Source of the DNA: Bryobacterales bacterium
GTDB lineage: Bacteria > Acidobacteriota > Terriglobia > Bryobacterales > Bryobacteraceae
Assembly (NCBI GenBank): GCA_026954325.1
Contig: JAIXKK010000007.1
Coordinates: 1 to 37,827 of the forward strand
Length of the DNA: 37,827 nucleotides
Reading direction: 5' to 3'
The stretch's first letter is position 1, and every line of letters begins with the position of its first letter. The notes under the pieces are model-generated. The model did no database searches, was not told where the DNA came from, and saw only the letters and a list, made by a program, of their open reading frames with translations. The position numbers and the translations under genes are program-made. Positions 1 to 7,179 of the stretch are shown piece by piece.

Positions 1-99
1 GGCCAGGAGGGCCTGCTTTGCGCGGACATCGATCTCGACACGGCCACGGGGCTGCTCGCATCACGCTGCAAGACCTTTGAACACAGTGGAGGGGACTGA
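1..99 (+). CDS. 3' end of a probable carbon-nitrogen hydrolase (partial)
   Basis: An open frame enters from the left edge and encodes 32 residues before a TGA stop at 97-99. The peptide contains EGLLCADIDLDTA, which resembles the last beta strand of nitrilase-superfamily proteins, where EGxLxADIDL is common near the C terminus. A second nitrilase-fold gene lies at 1525-2598, so two amidase-type genes may sit in one neighbourhood. Only the tail is visible, so the Glu-Lys-Cys triad cannot be checked and the family call is an inference from a short motif. The end overlaps, tail to tail, a small uncertain ORF on the other strand. Confidence 0.45.
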   Translation, partial: GQEGLLCADIDLDTATGLLASRCKTFEHSGGD

Positions 100-288
100 T
101 GAAACCGATTGTGTCAACCGCCGGCCCGGCTCTTCGGCCCGCCGCGTGTATTGCTTCACCGGTTTCCGGCGGGTGAGGCGGCCGGCTCGTATTACGGCGT
201 GGATGGAGGCTTCGGTTTCGACAGGCGCGGGCGCCTGCGCGAGGCAGAGGCCGATGGCGGCGGGCAGGACGAGAAGAATGCGGGCCAT
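61..288 (-). CDS. Small putative secreted protein, possibly a gene remnant
   Basis: A 75-residue frame on the minus strand starts with MARILLVLPAAIGLCLAQAP, a plausible signal peptide with a cleavage site after LAQ. A TACAAT hexamer ends 5 nt before the ATG, the same arrangement seen at many genes here, and there is no Shine-Dalgarno site. The body is basic and rich in Arg, with no recognised domain. A faint resemblance to the start of carboxypeptidase-regulatory-like repeats (EASIHAVIR) would suit a truncated secreted protein. It overlaps the end of the upstream gene by 39 nt on the opposite strand, which argues against a full-length functional gene. It may be a remnant or a chance frame; this is a low-confidence call. 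Confidence 0.3.
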   Translation of the reverse strand: MARILLVLPAAIGLCLAQAPAPVETEASIHAVIRAGRLTRRKPVKQYTRRAEEPGRRLTQSVSSVPSTVFKGLAA

Positions 289-293
289 GCGTG

Positions 294-299
294 ATTGTA
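294..299 (-). promoter_or_regulatory. -10-like hexamer TACAAT for the small ORF at 61-288
   Basis: TACAAT on the minus strand ends 5 nt before the ATG at 288. It is back to back with the -10 of the divergent P1 peptidase gene. No convincing -35 is seen. Confidence 0.35.
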
Positions 300-332
300 G
301 TTCGTCGCGGCGCGGCCGGAGGCGAGGCAGGG

Positions 333-338
333 TAGACT
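333..338 (+). promoter_or_regulatory. -10-like hexamer TAGACT, probable leaderless start of the P1 peptidase
   Basis: TAGACT lies 7 nt before the ATG at 346 with no Shine-Dalgarno site between. A transcript starting 6-8 nt after the hexamer would begin at the start codon. Confidence 0.45.
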
Positions 339-345
339 TGATCCC

Positions 346-1500
346 ATGCGGCACTCGATGAGATTCGCGTTCATTCTTCTGGTTGCGGTTTCCGCCGGCG
401 CGCAGACGAAGCCCCGCGCGCGGGATCTTGGCGTGATGCTCGAAGGGGCGCCCGGGCCCCTCAACGCCATTGTCGATGTGGCGGGAGTCGAGGTGGGGCA
501 CAAGACGCTGATTGAAGGCGACTCCGTGCGGACCGGCGTCACGGCGGTATGGCCGCGAGGGAAGCAATCGTCCGATCCCGTCTTCGGCGGATTCTTTTCG
601 CAGAACGGAAATGGCGACATGACGGGCACGCACTGGCTCGAGGAATCGGGGTTCCTCGACGGGCCGGTGCTCATCACGAACACGCACAGCGTGGGCGTGG
701 CGCGCGACGCATTTCTCGGATGGCTGGTGAAGAACGGGCGCAAACCCGGCACGAACGTACTGCCGTTCGGTTTCTACACCTATCCCATCGTGGCGGAAAC
801 GTACGACGGGCGGCTCAACGACATCAACGGATTTCATGTGAAGCCGCCGGATGTGGAGGCGGCGCTCGAGGCGGCTTCCTCCGGTCCCGTCGCCGAGGGG
901 AACGTCGGCGGGGGCACGGGGATGGTGTGCTACGGATTCAAGGGCGGCATCGGCACCTCGTCGCGCAGGCTGACCGCGGCGGAAGGCGGCTATACGGTGG
1001 GCGTGCTGGTGCAGTGCAATTGCGGAAGCAGGCGGCAACTGCGCGTCGGCGGGCTGCCCATCGGGGAGGAACTGGCGGCGGCGCTGCCGGTGGCTTCGCG
1101 GCGGCCGCTGTATCCGGAGGACGTGGGATCCATCATCATCGTGGTGGCCACGGATGCGCCGCTGCTGCCGCATCAGGTGAAACGCCTGGCGCGGCGCGCC
1201 ACCATGGGCCTGGCGCGCACGGGATCGACTTCGGGCAACGGATCGGGGGATATCTTTATCGCGTTCTCCACCGCCAATGCCGGCGCGGCCGCGGCCACTG
1301 CTCCAGCGGGCGTGCGGATGATGCCGAACGATGCGCTGAACCCCGTCTTCGACGCCACCGTGCAGGCTACCGAAGAAGCCATCCTGAACGCCATGGTGGG
1401 CGCCGAAACCATGACAGGGAATCGAGGAAACAGGATCTACGCGCTGCCGCACGAGCGCTTGAAGGAAGTCCTCAAGAAGTACAACCGCTACGGCCAATGA
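346..1500 (+). CDS. P1 family (DmpA-like) N-terminal-nucleophile aminopeptidase
   Basis: This 384-aa protein belongs to the DmpA/BapA peptidase family (MEROPS P1), whose members release N-terminal residues from small peptides, including D-amino acid or beta-amino peptides, after autocleaving into two chains. The first 20 residues form a signal peptide ending near AGAQ. Family signatures visible are GVTAVWPRG (residues 64-72), GNVGGGTGMVCYGFKGGIGT (185-204), and VGVLVQ followed by a Gly-Ser pair at 227-228, the presumed self-cleavage point that frees the nucleophilic Ser. Length matches full-length family members. A second in-frame ATG occurs at 358; 346 is preferred because a -10-like hexamer lies 7 nt upstream. 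The next gene follows within 25 nt. Substrate is not predictable from sequence. Confidence 0.9.
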   Translation: MRHSMRFAFILLVAVSAGAQTKPRARDLGVMLEGAPGPLNAIVDVAGVEVGHKTLIEGDSVRTGVTAVWPRGKQSSDPVFGGFFSQNGNGDMTGTHWLEESGFLDGPVLITNTHSVGVARDAFLGWLVKNGRKPGTNVLPFGFYTYPIVAETYDGRLNDINGFHVKPPDVEAALEAASSGPVAEGNVGGGTGMVCYGFKGGIGTSSRRLTAAEGGYTVGVLVQCNCGSRRQLRVGGLPIGEELAAALPVASRRPLYPEDVGSIIIVVATDAPLLPHQVKRLARRATMGLARTGSTSGNGSGDIFIAFSTANAGAAAATAPAGVRMMPNDALNPVFDATVQATEEAILNAMVGAETMTGNRGNRIYALPHERLKEVLKKYNRYGQ

Positions 1501-1510
1501 CGCCTTGCGG

Positions 1511-1516
1511 TATGCT
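1511..1516 (+). promoter_or_regulatory. -10-like hexamer TATGCT before the nitrilase-fold gene
   Basis: TATGCT ends 8 nt before the ATG at 1525, which is one reason to prefer that ATG over the one at 1519. No Shine-Dalgarno site is present. Confidence 0.4.
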
Positions 1517-1524
1517 GCATGGAA

Positions 1525-2598
1525 ATGAAGAGCCGCATGGTGAAACGAAGATCAATGCTCGCCGGATTGGGCGCGGCGGCCGGGGCGCAGGCGCTGCCGC
1601 CTGTTGAACCGCGCGCCGTTCCCCGCGGCGCGTCCGCGCTACCGCCGCGCAAGGTGATTGTGGGCACGGTCATGCAGCCCTATTGGGAAAAATACCCGGG
1701 ACTCGAAAAACGCCTCGATCAACTCGAAGGCAATGTCGATCACATGGCGGAGGAGTCAAAGAGCAGGTATGGCCGCGGAGTGGATCTTGCGATCCTTCCC
1801 GAAACCAGCATCACGGGCGAGGCGGATAACGACGCGCTCGCGCATTCGGTACCGTTCGAAGGCCCGGTGGGCGACCGCTTCGCGCGCCTGGCGCGGAGGC
1901 GCCGCTGTTACATTGTCGTGCCCACCTACCTGCGCGAATCATTCGATCCCGGACAGTGTTCCAATGCGGCCGTGCTGGTGGGACGCAACGGCGAGGTGAT
2001 CGGCGTCTACCGCAAGATGCACCTGGTGGTTGCGGCGGACGGAAAGACGATGGAGGGCGGCGCGACGCCGGGCAAGGACCTGCCGGTATTCGATTGCGAC
2101 TTCGGAAAACTGGGCATCCAGATCTGCTACGACATGGAGTTTGACGACGGCTGGCAGGCTCTGGCCGGAAAGGGAGCGGAACTCATCGCCTGGCCGACAC
2201 AATCGCCGCAGACCTCGCAACCCGCGGCGCGCGCGCGGGAGCAGCGCTGCTATATCGTATCGAGCACGTGGCGCAATAACGCTTCCATCTTCGAACCCAC
2301 GGGTAAGATCACGGCGCAGATCCGGCCGCCCAAGGAGATTCTCGTTCAGGAGATCGACCTGAGCTACGCTATCCTGCCGTGGAGTTCGAAGCTGAAGAAC
2401 GGCCGCGCGATGCGGGAGGCGTTCGGCGGCGGCGCCGGATTCCGCTACTACGAAGACGAGGATTGCGGCATCTTCTGGTCCAACGATCCGCGGACGCCGG
2501 TGCGGCGGATGGTGCGGTCTCTGGGATTGCTCGAAGCGGAAGAAGAATTGGCCCGCGTCCGGGCGGCCTACCGGCGGGCAGGCGTGCCGGGTTACTGA
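1525..2598 (+). CDS. Tat-exported carbon-nitrogen hydrolase (nitrilase superfamily)
   Basis: The 357-aa product has an N-terminal twin-arginine signal (KRRSMLAGLGAAAGA, residues 7-21), so it is probably folded in the cytoplasm and exported. The mature part is a nitrilase-fold amidase or carbamoylase domain with the complete catalytic triad: Glu93 in LAILPETS, Lys164 in VYRKMHL and Cys201 in IQICYDMEF. These proteins hydrolyse amide or nitrile C-N bonds; which substrate is used cannot be read from the sequence. An ATG at 1519 is also in frame, but the TATGCT hexamer is better spaced for 1525. It lies between the P1 peptidase and a mutarotase-like secreted protein on the same strand, and the tail of another nitrilase-like protein occurs at the window start. 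Confidence 0.88.
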   Translation: MKSRMVKRRSMLAGLGAAAGAQALPPVEPRAVPRGASALPPRKVIVGTVMQPYWEKYPGLEKRLDQLEGNVDHMAEESKSRYGRGVDLAILPETSITGEADNDALAHSVPFEGPVGDRFARLARRRRCYIVVPTYLRESFDPGQCSNAAVLVGRNGEVIGVYRKMHLVVAADGKTMEGGATPGKDLPVFDCDFGKLGIQICYDMEFDDGWQALAGKGAELIAWPTQSPQTSQPAARAREQRCYIVSSTWRNNASIFEPTGKITAQIRPPKEILVQEIDLSYAILPWSSKLKNGRAMREAFGGGAGFRYYEDEDCGIFWSNDPRTPVRRMVRSLGLLEAEEELARVRAAYRRAGVPGY

Positions 2599-2610
2599 GA
2601 GGATCCAATT

Positions 2611-3627
2611 GTGAAGAGACTGGTTGTGTTTGCGATGGCGGCCGCTTTGAGCGCTGCTGATTATCCTCGGGCCCAGATCTCGAACGGCCTGGTGAAGGCC
2701 ACCCTGAACCTGCCCGATGCGAAGAAGGGTTATTATCGCGGGACGCGATTCGACTGGTCCGGCGTCATCTTCCGTCTCGAAAGCCAGGGGCACGTCTACT
2801 TTGAACCTTTTTATGAGAAATTTGATCCGAATATCCGCGATGTTGATTTGAAGAATGGCGTATACGCGGGCCCTATCAGCGCCGTGAGCGGCCCCGCCGA
2901 GGAGTTCGGCAACAGCGAACACTCCGCGCTGGGCTATTCCGAAGCAAAGGCCGGCGGCACGTTCGTCAAGATCGGCGTCGGGGTTCTGCGCAAATCCGGG
3001 GAGCCGCGCTATGACGCGTTCCGCCGTTACGAGATCGTAGACTCCGGCAGGTGGGGCGTCAAGAAAGGCCCGGACTGGATCGAGTTCACGCAGGAGCTTC
3101 GCGACCCGTCCACCGGGTATGCCTATACCTACCGGAAGACCGTGCGCCTGCTCGATGGCGAGCCGAAGATGGCGCTGGAGCACGCGCTGCGCAACACGGG
3201 AACAAAGGCCATTCGCGGGAACGTCTACAACCACAATTTCTTCGTCATCGATCACCAGCCGGTAGGGCCGGATTTCTCCATCGGCTTTCCATTTGAATTG
3301 CGGGGCGCGCGCTTCCAATCGCCACTGGCCGAAGCGCGCGGGCGGCGGATCGAGTATCTGAAGGTGCTCGGCAACGGCGACGTGGCCGGCGCCGCCATTC
3401 AAGGTTTCGGGGATTCGGCGCGCGACTTCGACATCACCGTGGAAAACCGCAAAACCGGAGCGGGCGTGCGGCTCACCGGAGACCGGCCGCTCTCGCGCGT
3501 CTACCTGTGGTCCGTCAAGACGACACTGTGCCCCGAGGCATTCGTCGATTACGACATCGCGCCGGGAGAGGAAGTGAAGTGGAATCTCACCTACCACTTC
3601 TACCGCGCGGGCGCGCGCAAGCCCTGA
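2611..3627 (+). CDS. Secreted protein with probable galactose-mutarotase-like fold, function unknown
   Basis: This 338-aa protein begins with a GTG codon preceded by GAGAGG about 8 nt upstream, and carries a short signal peptide (MKRLVVFAMAAALSAA). The rest looks like a beta-sandwich carbohydrate-binding or aldose-epimerase-like protein: an early segment on a GYYRGTRFDWSGVI pattern, a central ALRNTGTKAIRGNVYNHNFF stretch and a C-terminal strand with EEVKWNLTYHF. I recognise the type from other Acidobacteriota proteins annotated as hypothetical, but no catalytic residues can be assigned. It starts 12 nt after the nitrilase-fold gene and is likely co-transcribed. It converges with the GMC gene, only 4 nt separating the two stop codons. 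Confidence 0.75.
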   Translation: MKRLVVFAMAAALSAADYPRAQISNGLVKATLNLPDAKKGYYRGTRFDWSGVIFRLESQGHVYFEPFYEKFDPNIRDVDLKNGVYAGPISAVSGPAEEFGNSEHSALGYSEAKAGGTFVKIGVGVLRKSGEPRYDAFRRYEIVDSGRWGVKKGPDWIEFTQELRDPSTGYAYTYRKTVRLLDGEPKMALEHALRNTGTKAIRGNVYNHNFFVIDHQPVGPDFSIGFPFELRGARFQSPLAEARGRRIEYLKVLGNGDVAGAAIQGFGDSARDFDITVENRKTGAGVRLTGDRPLSRVYLWSVKTTLCPEAFVDYDIAPGEEVKWNLTYHFYRAGARKP

Positions 3628-3631
3628 GAGC

Positions 3632-5275
3632 CTACAACTCGCCGCGCTTTGCCGACTGGATGATGCCGTCCGCGGCGCGATAGGCCAGCGTGTGGATGGT
3701 GCAGGTGGGTTGCTGCCGCGCCGAGGTGACGAAACTGCTGCCGTCCACCACGAACAGGTTCTTCAACTCGTGGGCGCGATGATTGCGGTCCACCACGGAC
3801 TTATTTGGATCGTTGCCCATGCGGCAAGTCCCCATCAGATGGCCGGTGATCGTGAAGTCCTTCACCTCGTCCGACCAGATCTTCTTTGCGCCGCAGGCCT
3901 CGAGGATTTCCTTGCAGCGCGCCTGGAGAAAGCGCAGGGTGCTCAGATCGTCCGGATGGTTCCTGAACGTCATGCGGAGAGCGGGGAGTCCCCAGGCGTC
4001 TTTCAGCTTGGGGTCAAGGCTGATGCTGTTGGTTTCCACGGGCAGGCAGGTGGAATGCGCGAGCAGGCGCATGGTGTGCGGATAGTAGTGCGCGAGCGCC
4101 GCTTTGAACTCTTCCCCCCACCCGGGCACGTCGTGGGGAAGCCCGCCGAGCGCGAACTGGATGGGCAGCCAGTCGAAACGCGCATCGATGCCTCCGCCCC
4201 CGTAGAAGCCGCGGCGCGGGTCGGAATCGTAATAATCGTGGATCACGCGCGAAACGTTCACGCCGCGGTAGTCGCGCAACTCCCGCTCGAACAGACCTTG
4301 CGCGCTGACGCCCGTGTCCACCATGAAACACCGGCCCACCATGCCGCTCGAGTTCGCGAGACCGTGCGGGAAGCGATTCGACTTCGAAAGCAGCAACAGG
4401 CGCGGCGACTCGGCGCCATTGGCGCAGAGCACCACGGCGCGCGCCTTTTGCAGCACTTCCTTCCCGCGCGAATCGAAATAGACGGCGCCGGTGACGCGGC
4501 CGTCCTTGCCCAACTCGATCTTGCGGACGCGGCAGCCGGTGCGGATTTCGCAGCGTCCCGTCCGCTCCGCCATGGGAATGACCGTGGCGAGCGAACTCGA
4601 TTTCGCGCGCACTTCGCAGCCGAATCCCTTGCAATAAGGACACTGCACGCACGCCGCGCGGCCGCGGTAGGGCTGGGACAGGATCGACATGGGCGCGGGG
4701 AACGGATGGAGCCCGAGCCTTTTCGCCGCCGCCTCGAAGATCTTGCCGGAGGCCTTTACCGGAAGCGGCGGCAGCGGGTAGGGCGCCGAGCGGCGCGCAT
4801 CGAATGGATTCGATCCCGCAAGACCGGAGACGCCGAGTTCCTGTTCGGCCTTCGTGTAGTAAGGTTCGAGGTCGGCGTAGCGGATGGGCCAGTCCTCGAG
4901 CGCGGCGCCGGCGACGCTGCCCCAGCGGGTCCGCTCTTCGAAATCGACCTCGTGAAAGCGCCAGAAGTTGGCGGTGTAATGCACGGTGCCGCCGCCCACC
5001 TGCTGGCCGTAAAAGATCGCGGGCTGCCGCACGGCTTCCTCCGCCTCGCCAGCGCGGAATGTGTTGGGCTGGCGCTTCCAGTCATTCAGCAGAACACTTT
5101 GCCGGGTATACTTGATCTCGTCGTGTCCGAAGTCTTTCTCACGCAGGTAGGGGCCCTGTTCGAGCACCACCACGCGGAATCCGGCGGTGGAGAGTTCCTT
5201 CGCCATCACGCCGCCGGCCGCGCCGCTGCCGATAACGGCGAAATCCACCGTATCCGAGGGACGGTATTTCGTCAT
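3632..5275 (-). CDS. GMC-family FAD dehydrogenase (gluconate 2-dehydrogenase-like large subunit)
   Basis: This 547-aa flavoprotein oxidises an alcohol or sugar; the exact substrate is unknown. It has an N-terminal FAD-binding Rossmann motif (VIGSGAAGGVMAKEL, 14-28), a GGGTVHY motif (94-100) and the C-terminal GMC block TGHLMGTCRMG with the catalytic-region His, followed by NLFVVDGSSF. Four cysteines at 209, 212, 215 and 220 are spaced CxxCxxCx4C, resembling an iron-sulfur ligand set and implying electron transfer to a partner rather than to oxygen. Translation is coupled to the upstream subunit 3 gene: one base separates its TAG from this ATG, and GAGGG sits 5 nt before the start. No cytochrome c subunit is nearby. 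Confidence 0.9.
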   Translation of the reverse strand: MTKYRPSDTVDFAVIGSGAAGGVMAKELSTAGFRVVVLEQGPYLREKDFGHDEIKYTRQSVLLNDWKRQPNTFRAGEAEEAVRQPAIFYGQQVGGGTVHYTANFWRFHEVDFEERTRWGSVAGAALEDWPIRYADLEPYYTKAEQELGVSGLAGSNPFDARRSAPYPLPPLPVKASGKIFEAAAKRLGLHPFPAPMSILSQPYRGRAACVQCPYCKGFGCEVRAKSSSLATVIPMAERTGRCEIRTGCRVRKIELGKDGRVTGAVYFDSRGKEVLQKARAVVLCANGAESPRLLLLSKSNRFPHGLANSSGMVGRCFMVDTGVSAQGLFERELRDYRGVNVSRVIHDYYDSDPRRGFYGGGGIDARFDWLPIQFALGGLPHDVPGWGEEFKAALAHYYPHTMRLLAHSTCLPVETNSISLDPKLKDAWGLPALRMTFRNHPDDLSTLRFLQARCKEILEACGAKKIWSDEVKDFTITGHLMGTCRMGNDPNKSVVDRNHRAHELKNLFVVDGSSFVTSARQQPTCTIHTLAYRAADGIIQSAKRGEL

Positions 5276-5276
5276 G

Positions 5277-5777
5277 CTAACCCTCGAAGCCGATCAGCGC
5301 CCACCCCGCGCGGTTGCGGTTTCCGCCGTATTCGGGAGGCGCGAGGAAGCCGATGATGACGTGCACGCGCAGCATCTCGAAGAATTCCGTGGTCTCGATG
5401 GCGCGAGCGAAGCGCAGTTGATCGGCGGGCGATAGGGCGGCAAGGCCCGTGGATTGCGGAAACATTTCCAGCCGCCGGTCCCGCGCCATTCGCAGGCCCT
5501 GCCTGTACGTCTCGCGCTTGTCCCGGTCGAAGGCGGCCAGCGCCTTGTCGATGAAGTACACCACGCCGGCTTCGCGCGCCCCAGGGGTGGCGCCGGATGG
5601 AATGATCAGCGAGGCGAGGGCTTCCACTTCGGAGGCGTCTTCGGTGGAGAGCGACACCAGTTTGGCTGTGCCGGCGCTCATGGTCTGATGCGCATGCTGC
5701 TGCGCGGCGGCGATGGCGGCGGAGTGGCTGGCCAGTGCCAGTTCCAGGATTTGCCGCCGGGTGTGCCCGCTTTGCAT
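5277..5777 (-). CDS. Gluconate 2-dehydrogenase subunit 3-like protein (GMC partner)
   Basis: A protein of 166 aa matching the small-subunit family that accompanies GMC dehydrogenases. The conserved segment reads EVEALASLIIPSGATPGARE followed by FIDKAL, and the body is helical. The N terminus has HTRRQILELALAS, a short twin-arginine-like motif, which fits the subunit carrying the complex across the membrane by the Tat route while the large subunit has no signal of its own. I chose ATG 5777; longer frames begin at 5789 and 5828, but the former lies inside the TACAAT hexamer and the latter precedes it. The GMC gene follows after one base. It is divergent from the M20 peptidase gene across 58 bp. 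Confidence 0.82.
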   Translation of the reverse strand: MQSGHTRRQILELALASHSAAIAAAQQHAHQTMSAGTAKLVSLSTEDASEVEALASLIIPSGATPGAREAGVVYFIDKALAAFDRDKRETYRQGLRMARDRRLEMFPQSTGLAALSPADQLRFARAIETTEFFEMLRVHVIIGFLAPPEYGGNRNRAGWALIGFEG

Positions 5778-5787
5778 ATAGGGTTGC

Positions 5788-5793
5788 ATTGTA
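5788..5793 (-). promoter_or_regulatory. -10-like hexamer TACAAT for the subunit 3-GMC operon
   Basis: TACAAT on the minus strand ends 10 nt before the ATG at 5777, implying a leader of only a few nucleotides. It faces away from the TACCAT of the divergent M20 gene. Confidence 0.4.
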
Positions 5794-5822
5794 GCACCGG
5801 CATGGATCGTTATTGCATCTGA

Positions 5823-5828
5823 TACCAT
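5823..5828 (+). promoter_or_regulatory. -10-like hexamer TACCAT, probable leaderless start of the M20 peptidase
   Basis: TACCAT lies 7 nt before the ATG at 5836, with no Shine-Dalgarno site. Confidence 0.4.
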
Positions 5829-5835
5829 TCATCGA

Positions 5836-7098
5836 ATGAATCCTTCCCGGATTGCGTGCTTCGTGCTCACCGCCAGCCTGGCCGCTCAGACCGGCTATCC
5901 GAGCAAGTTCTCCGCCGGCTTGCCGGAGCGCGGCGAAGTCAAGAGTGCAATCGCCTATATCGATGCGCATTTCGACCGGCAGGTGAAGGAGTGGATTCGC
6001 ATCACCGAAATTCCCGCGCCTTCCGGGCAGGAGTCCGAGCGCGCGGCCTACGTGAAAGCCGAGTTCGAGAAAGCAGGACTGCAACCCGCCATCGACCCCA
6101 GCGGCAATGTCGCCGCCCGCCGGAAAGGATCCGGAGGCGGCCCGACGCTCGTATTTGCGGCCCACATGGATACCGTCTTTCCGCGTTCCACCAGCGTCCG
6201 CGTGACGAAAAGAGAGAACGGCACGCTCCACGCGCCCGGCGTTGGCGACAACAGCGCGTCCGTGGCGAACCTGCTGCAGGCGTTGCGCGCCATCCAGGCC
6301 GCGAACCTCAGGACGCGCGGCGACATCGTCTTTCTGGCTACCGTTCAGGAGGAGGCCGGGCTGAAGGGAATGTACGCCTGGCTCGAACGTAACAAAGGCG
6401 CCACCGGTCTGCTGGTCGCCCTCGACGGCAGCCTCGGGCCCGTACGGTATGGCGCTCTGGGCATCTACTGGTCGCGAATGAAGTTCACCGCTCCAGGCGC
6501 CCACACCAACCGTTCCCGCGGCGCTCCCAACCCTGTTCGCGCGGCCGCTCAATGCATTACCGGCATCTACACGATTCCGCTCCCGGAGCCCGGCGCGCCG
6601 GTGCAGGCTATCTACAACGCCGGCGGCATGATGAGCGCCGGTGAAATCGTCAACGCCGTTCCCCGCGAAGTAACCTTCACCGTCGATCTACGGACGGTTG
6701 ACAAGGAACTGCTCGGCTCCCTCGACGATGCCATCGTCTCCAAGTGCGAGCAGGCCGCCCAAGCACAGGGAGTGACCTTCACCAGAGAGTGGATCATGAA
6801 ATCGGCCGCCGGCGGCCGCCCCGAAGATCTCGCGGGCCGCCGCGGACATCCAATCGTACAGACTGCCGTGGACGTTCTGCGCTACCTCAAATTCGATCTA
6901 CCCAAGGGGCACGAAGCCGAGCCGGACGGCTCCACGGACGCCAATGCCGGCGTGGTGAATGGCATCCCCTCCATCTCCACCGGACGGTGCATTGGAGAGG
7001 GACAGCACACCCTCGGTGAGTGGGCCGACATCGAGTCCGCCCGCATCGGCGCCAAGCAGATCGTCCTTCTCGCCGCTGCCTTGACCGAGCCTGAATGA
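5836..7098 (+). CDS. Secreted M20-family metallopeptidase (peptidase T/carboxypeptidase type)
   Basis: The 420-aa product has a signal peptide (first ~18 residues, ending SLAAQ) and a di-zinc M20 peptidase fold. Visible metal and catalytic residues are His110 and Asp112 in AAHMDTVF, Asp138 in APGVGDNSAS, and Glu172-Glu173 in QEEAGLKG. A final His ligand is likely in GEGQHTLGEW near the C terminus. A dimerisation domain occupies the middle (about 210-320). The family cleaves dipeptides or tripeptides or removes C-terminal residues; substrate is unknown. The sequence around Asp138 departs slightly from the usual G-x-x-D-x-K/M-x-G form. It is divergent from the subunit 3-GMC operon and is followed 81 nt later by the penicillin-acylase-type gene. 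Confidence 0.9.
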   Translation: MNPSRIACFVLTASLAAQTGYPSKFSAGLPERGEVKSAIAYIDAHFDRQVKEWIRITEIPAPSGQESERAAYVKAEFEKAGLQPAIDPSGNVAARRKGSGGGPTLVFAAHMDTVFPRSTSVRVTKRENGTLHAPGVGDNSASVANLLQALRAIQAANLRTRGDIVFLATVQEEAGLKGMYAWLERNKGATGLLVALDGSLGPVRYGALGIYWSRMKFTAPGAHTNRSRGAPNPVRAAAQCITGIYTIPLPEPGAPVQAIYNAGGMMSAGEIVNAVPREVTFTVDLRTVDKELLGSLDDAIVSKCEQAAQAQGVTFTREWIMKSAAGGRPEDLAGRRGHPIVQTAVDVLRYLKFDLPKGHEAEPDGSTDANAGVVNGIPSISTGRCIGEGQHTLGEWADIESARIGAKQIVLLAAALTEPE

Positions 7099-7165
7099 AG
7101 CGCCCAGGCGCGGAGAACGCGCCGGCGATCACGCGGGAAGAACGTGGGTCCTTGCCGGCATGGGA

Positions 7166-7171
7166 TACAAT
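7166..7171 (+). promoter_or_regulatory. -10-like hexamer TACAAT, probable leaderless start of the acylase
   Basis: TACAAT sits 8 nt before the ATG at 7180 and decides the start: an earlier in-frame start would lie upstream of the promoter. No Shine-Dalgarno site is visible. Confidence 0.5.
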
Positions 7172-7179
7172 TGCCCATC

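Noticed and set aside
61..1497. 478-codon open frame on the minus strand across the P1 peptidase gene
   Set aside because: It is a high-GC shadow: low-complexity His/Arg/Gly-rich translation, no recognisable domain, and it covers a gene with clear P1 family motifs. Only its last 75 codons have any independent support.
1939..3597. 552-codon open frame on the minus strand
   Set aside because: It runs antisense across the nitrilase-fold gene and the mutarotase-like gene, both of which have protein-like sequence and plausible starts. The translation shows no domain.
3692..5356. 554-codon open frame on the plus strand
   Set aside because: Antisense to the GMC gene, which carries FAD and catalytic motifs; the long frame results from codon bias.
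7144..7179. Longer acylase frame starting at 7144
   Set aside because: The extra 12 codons lie on and before the TACAAT hexamer, and the signal peptide starts at 7180.
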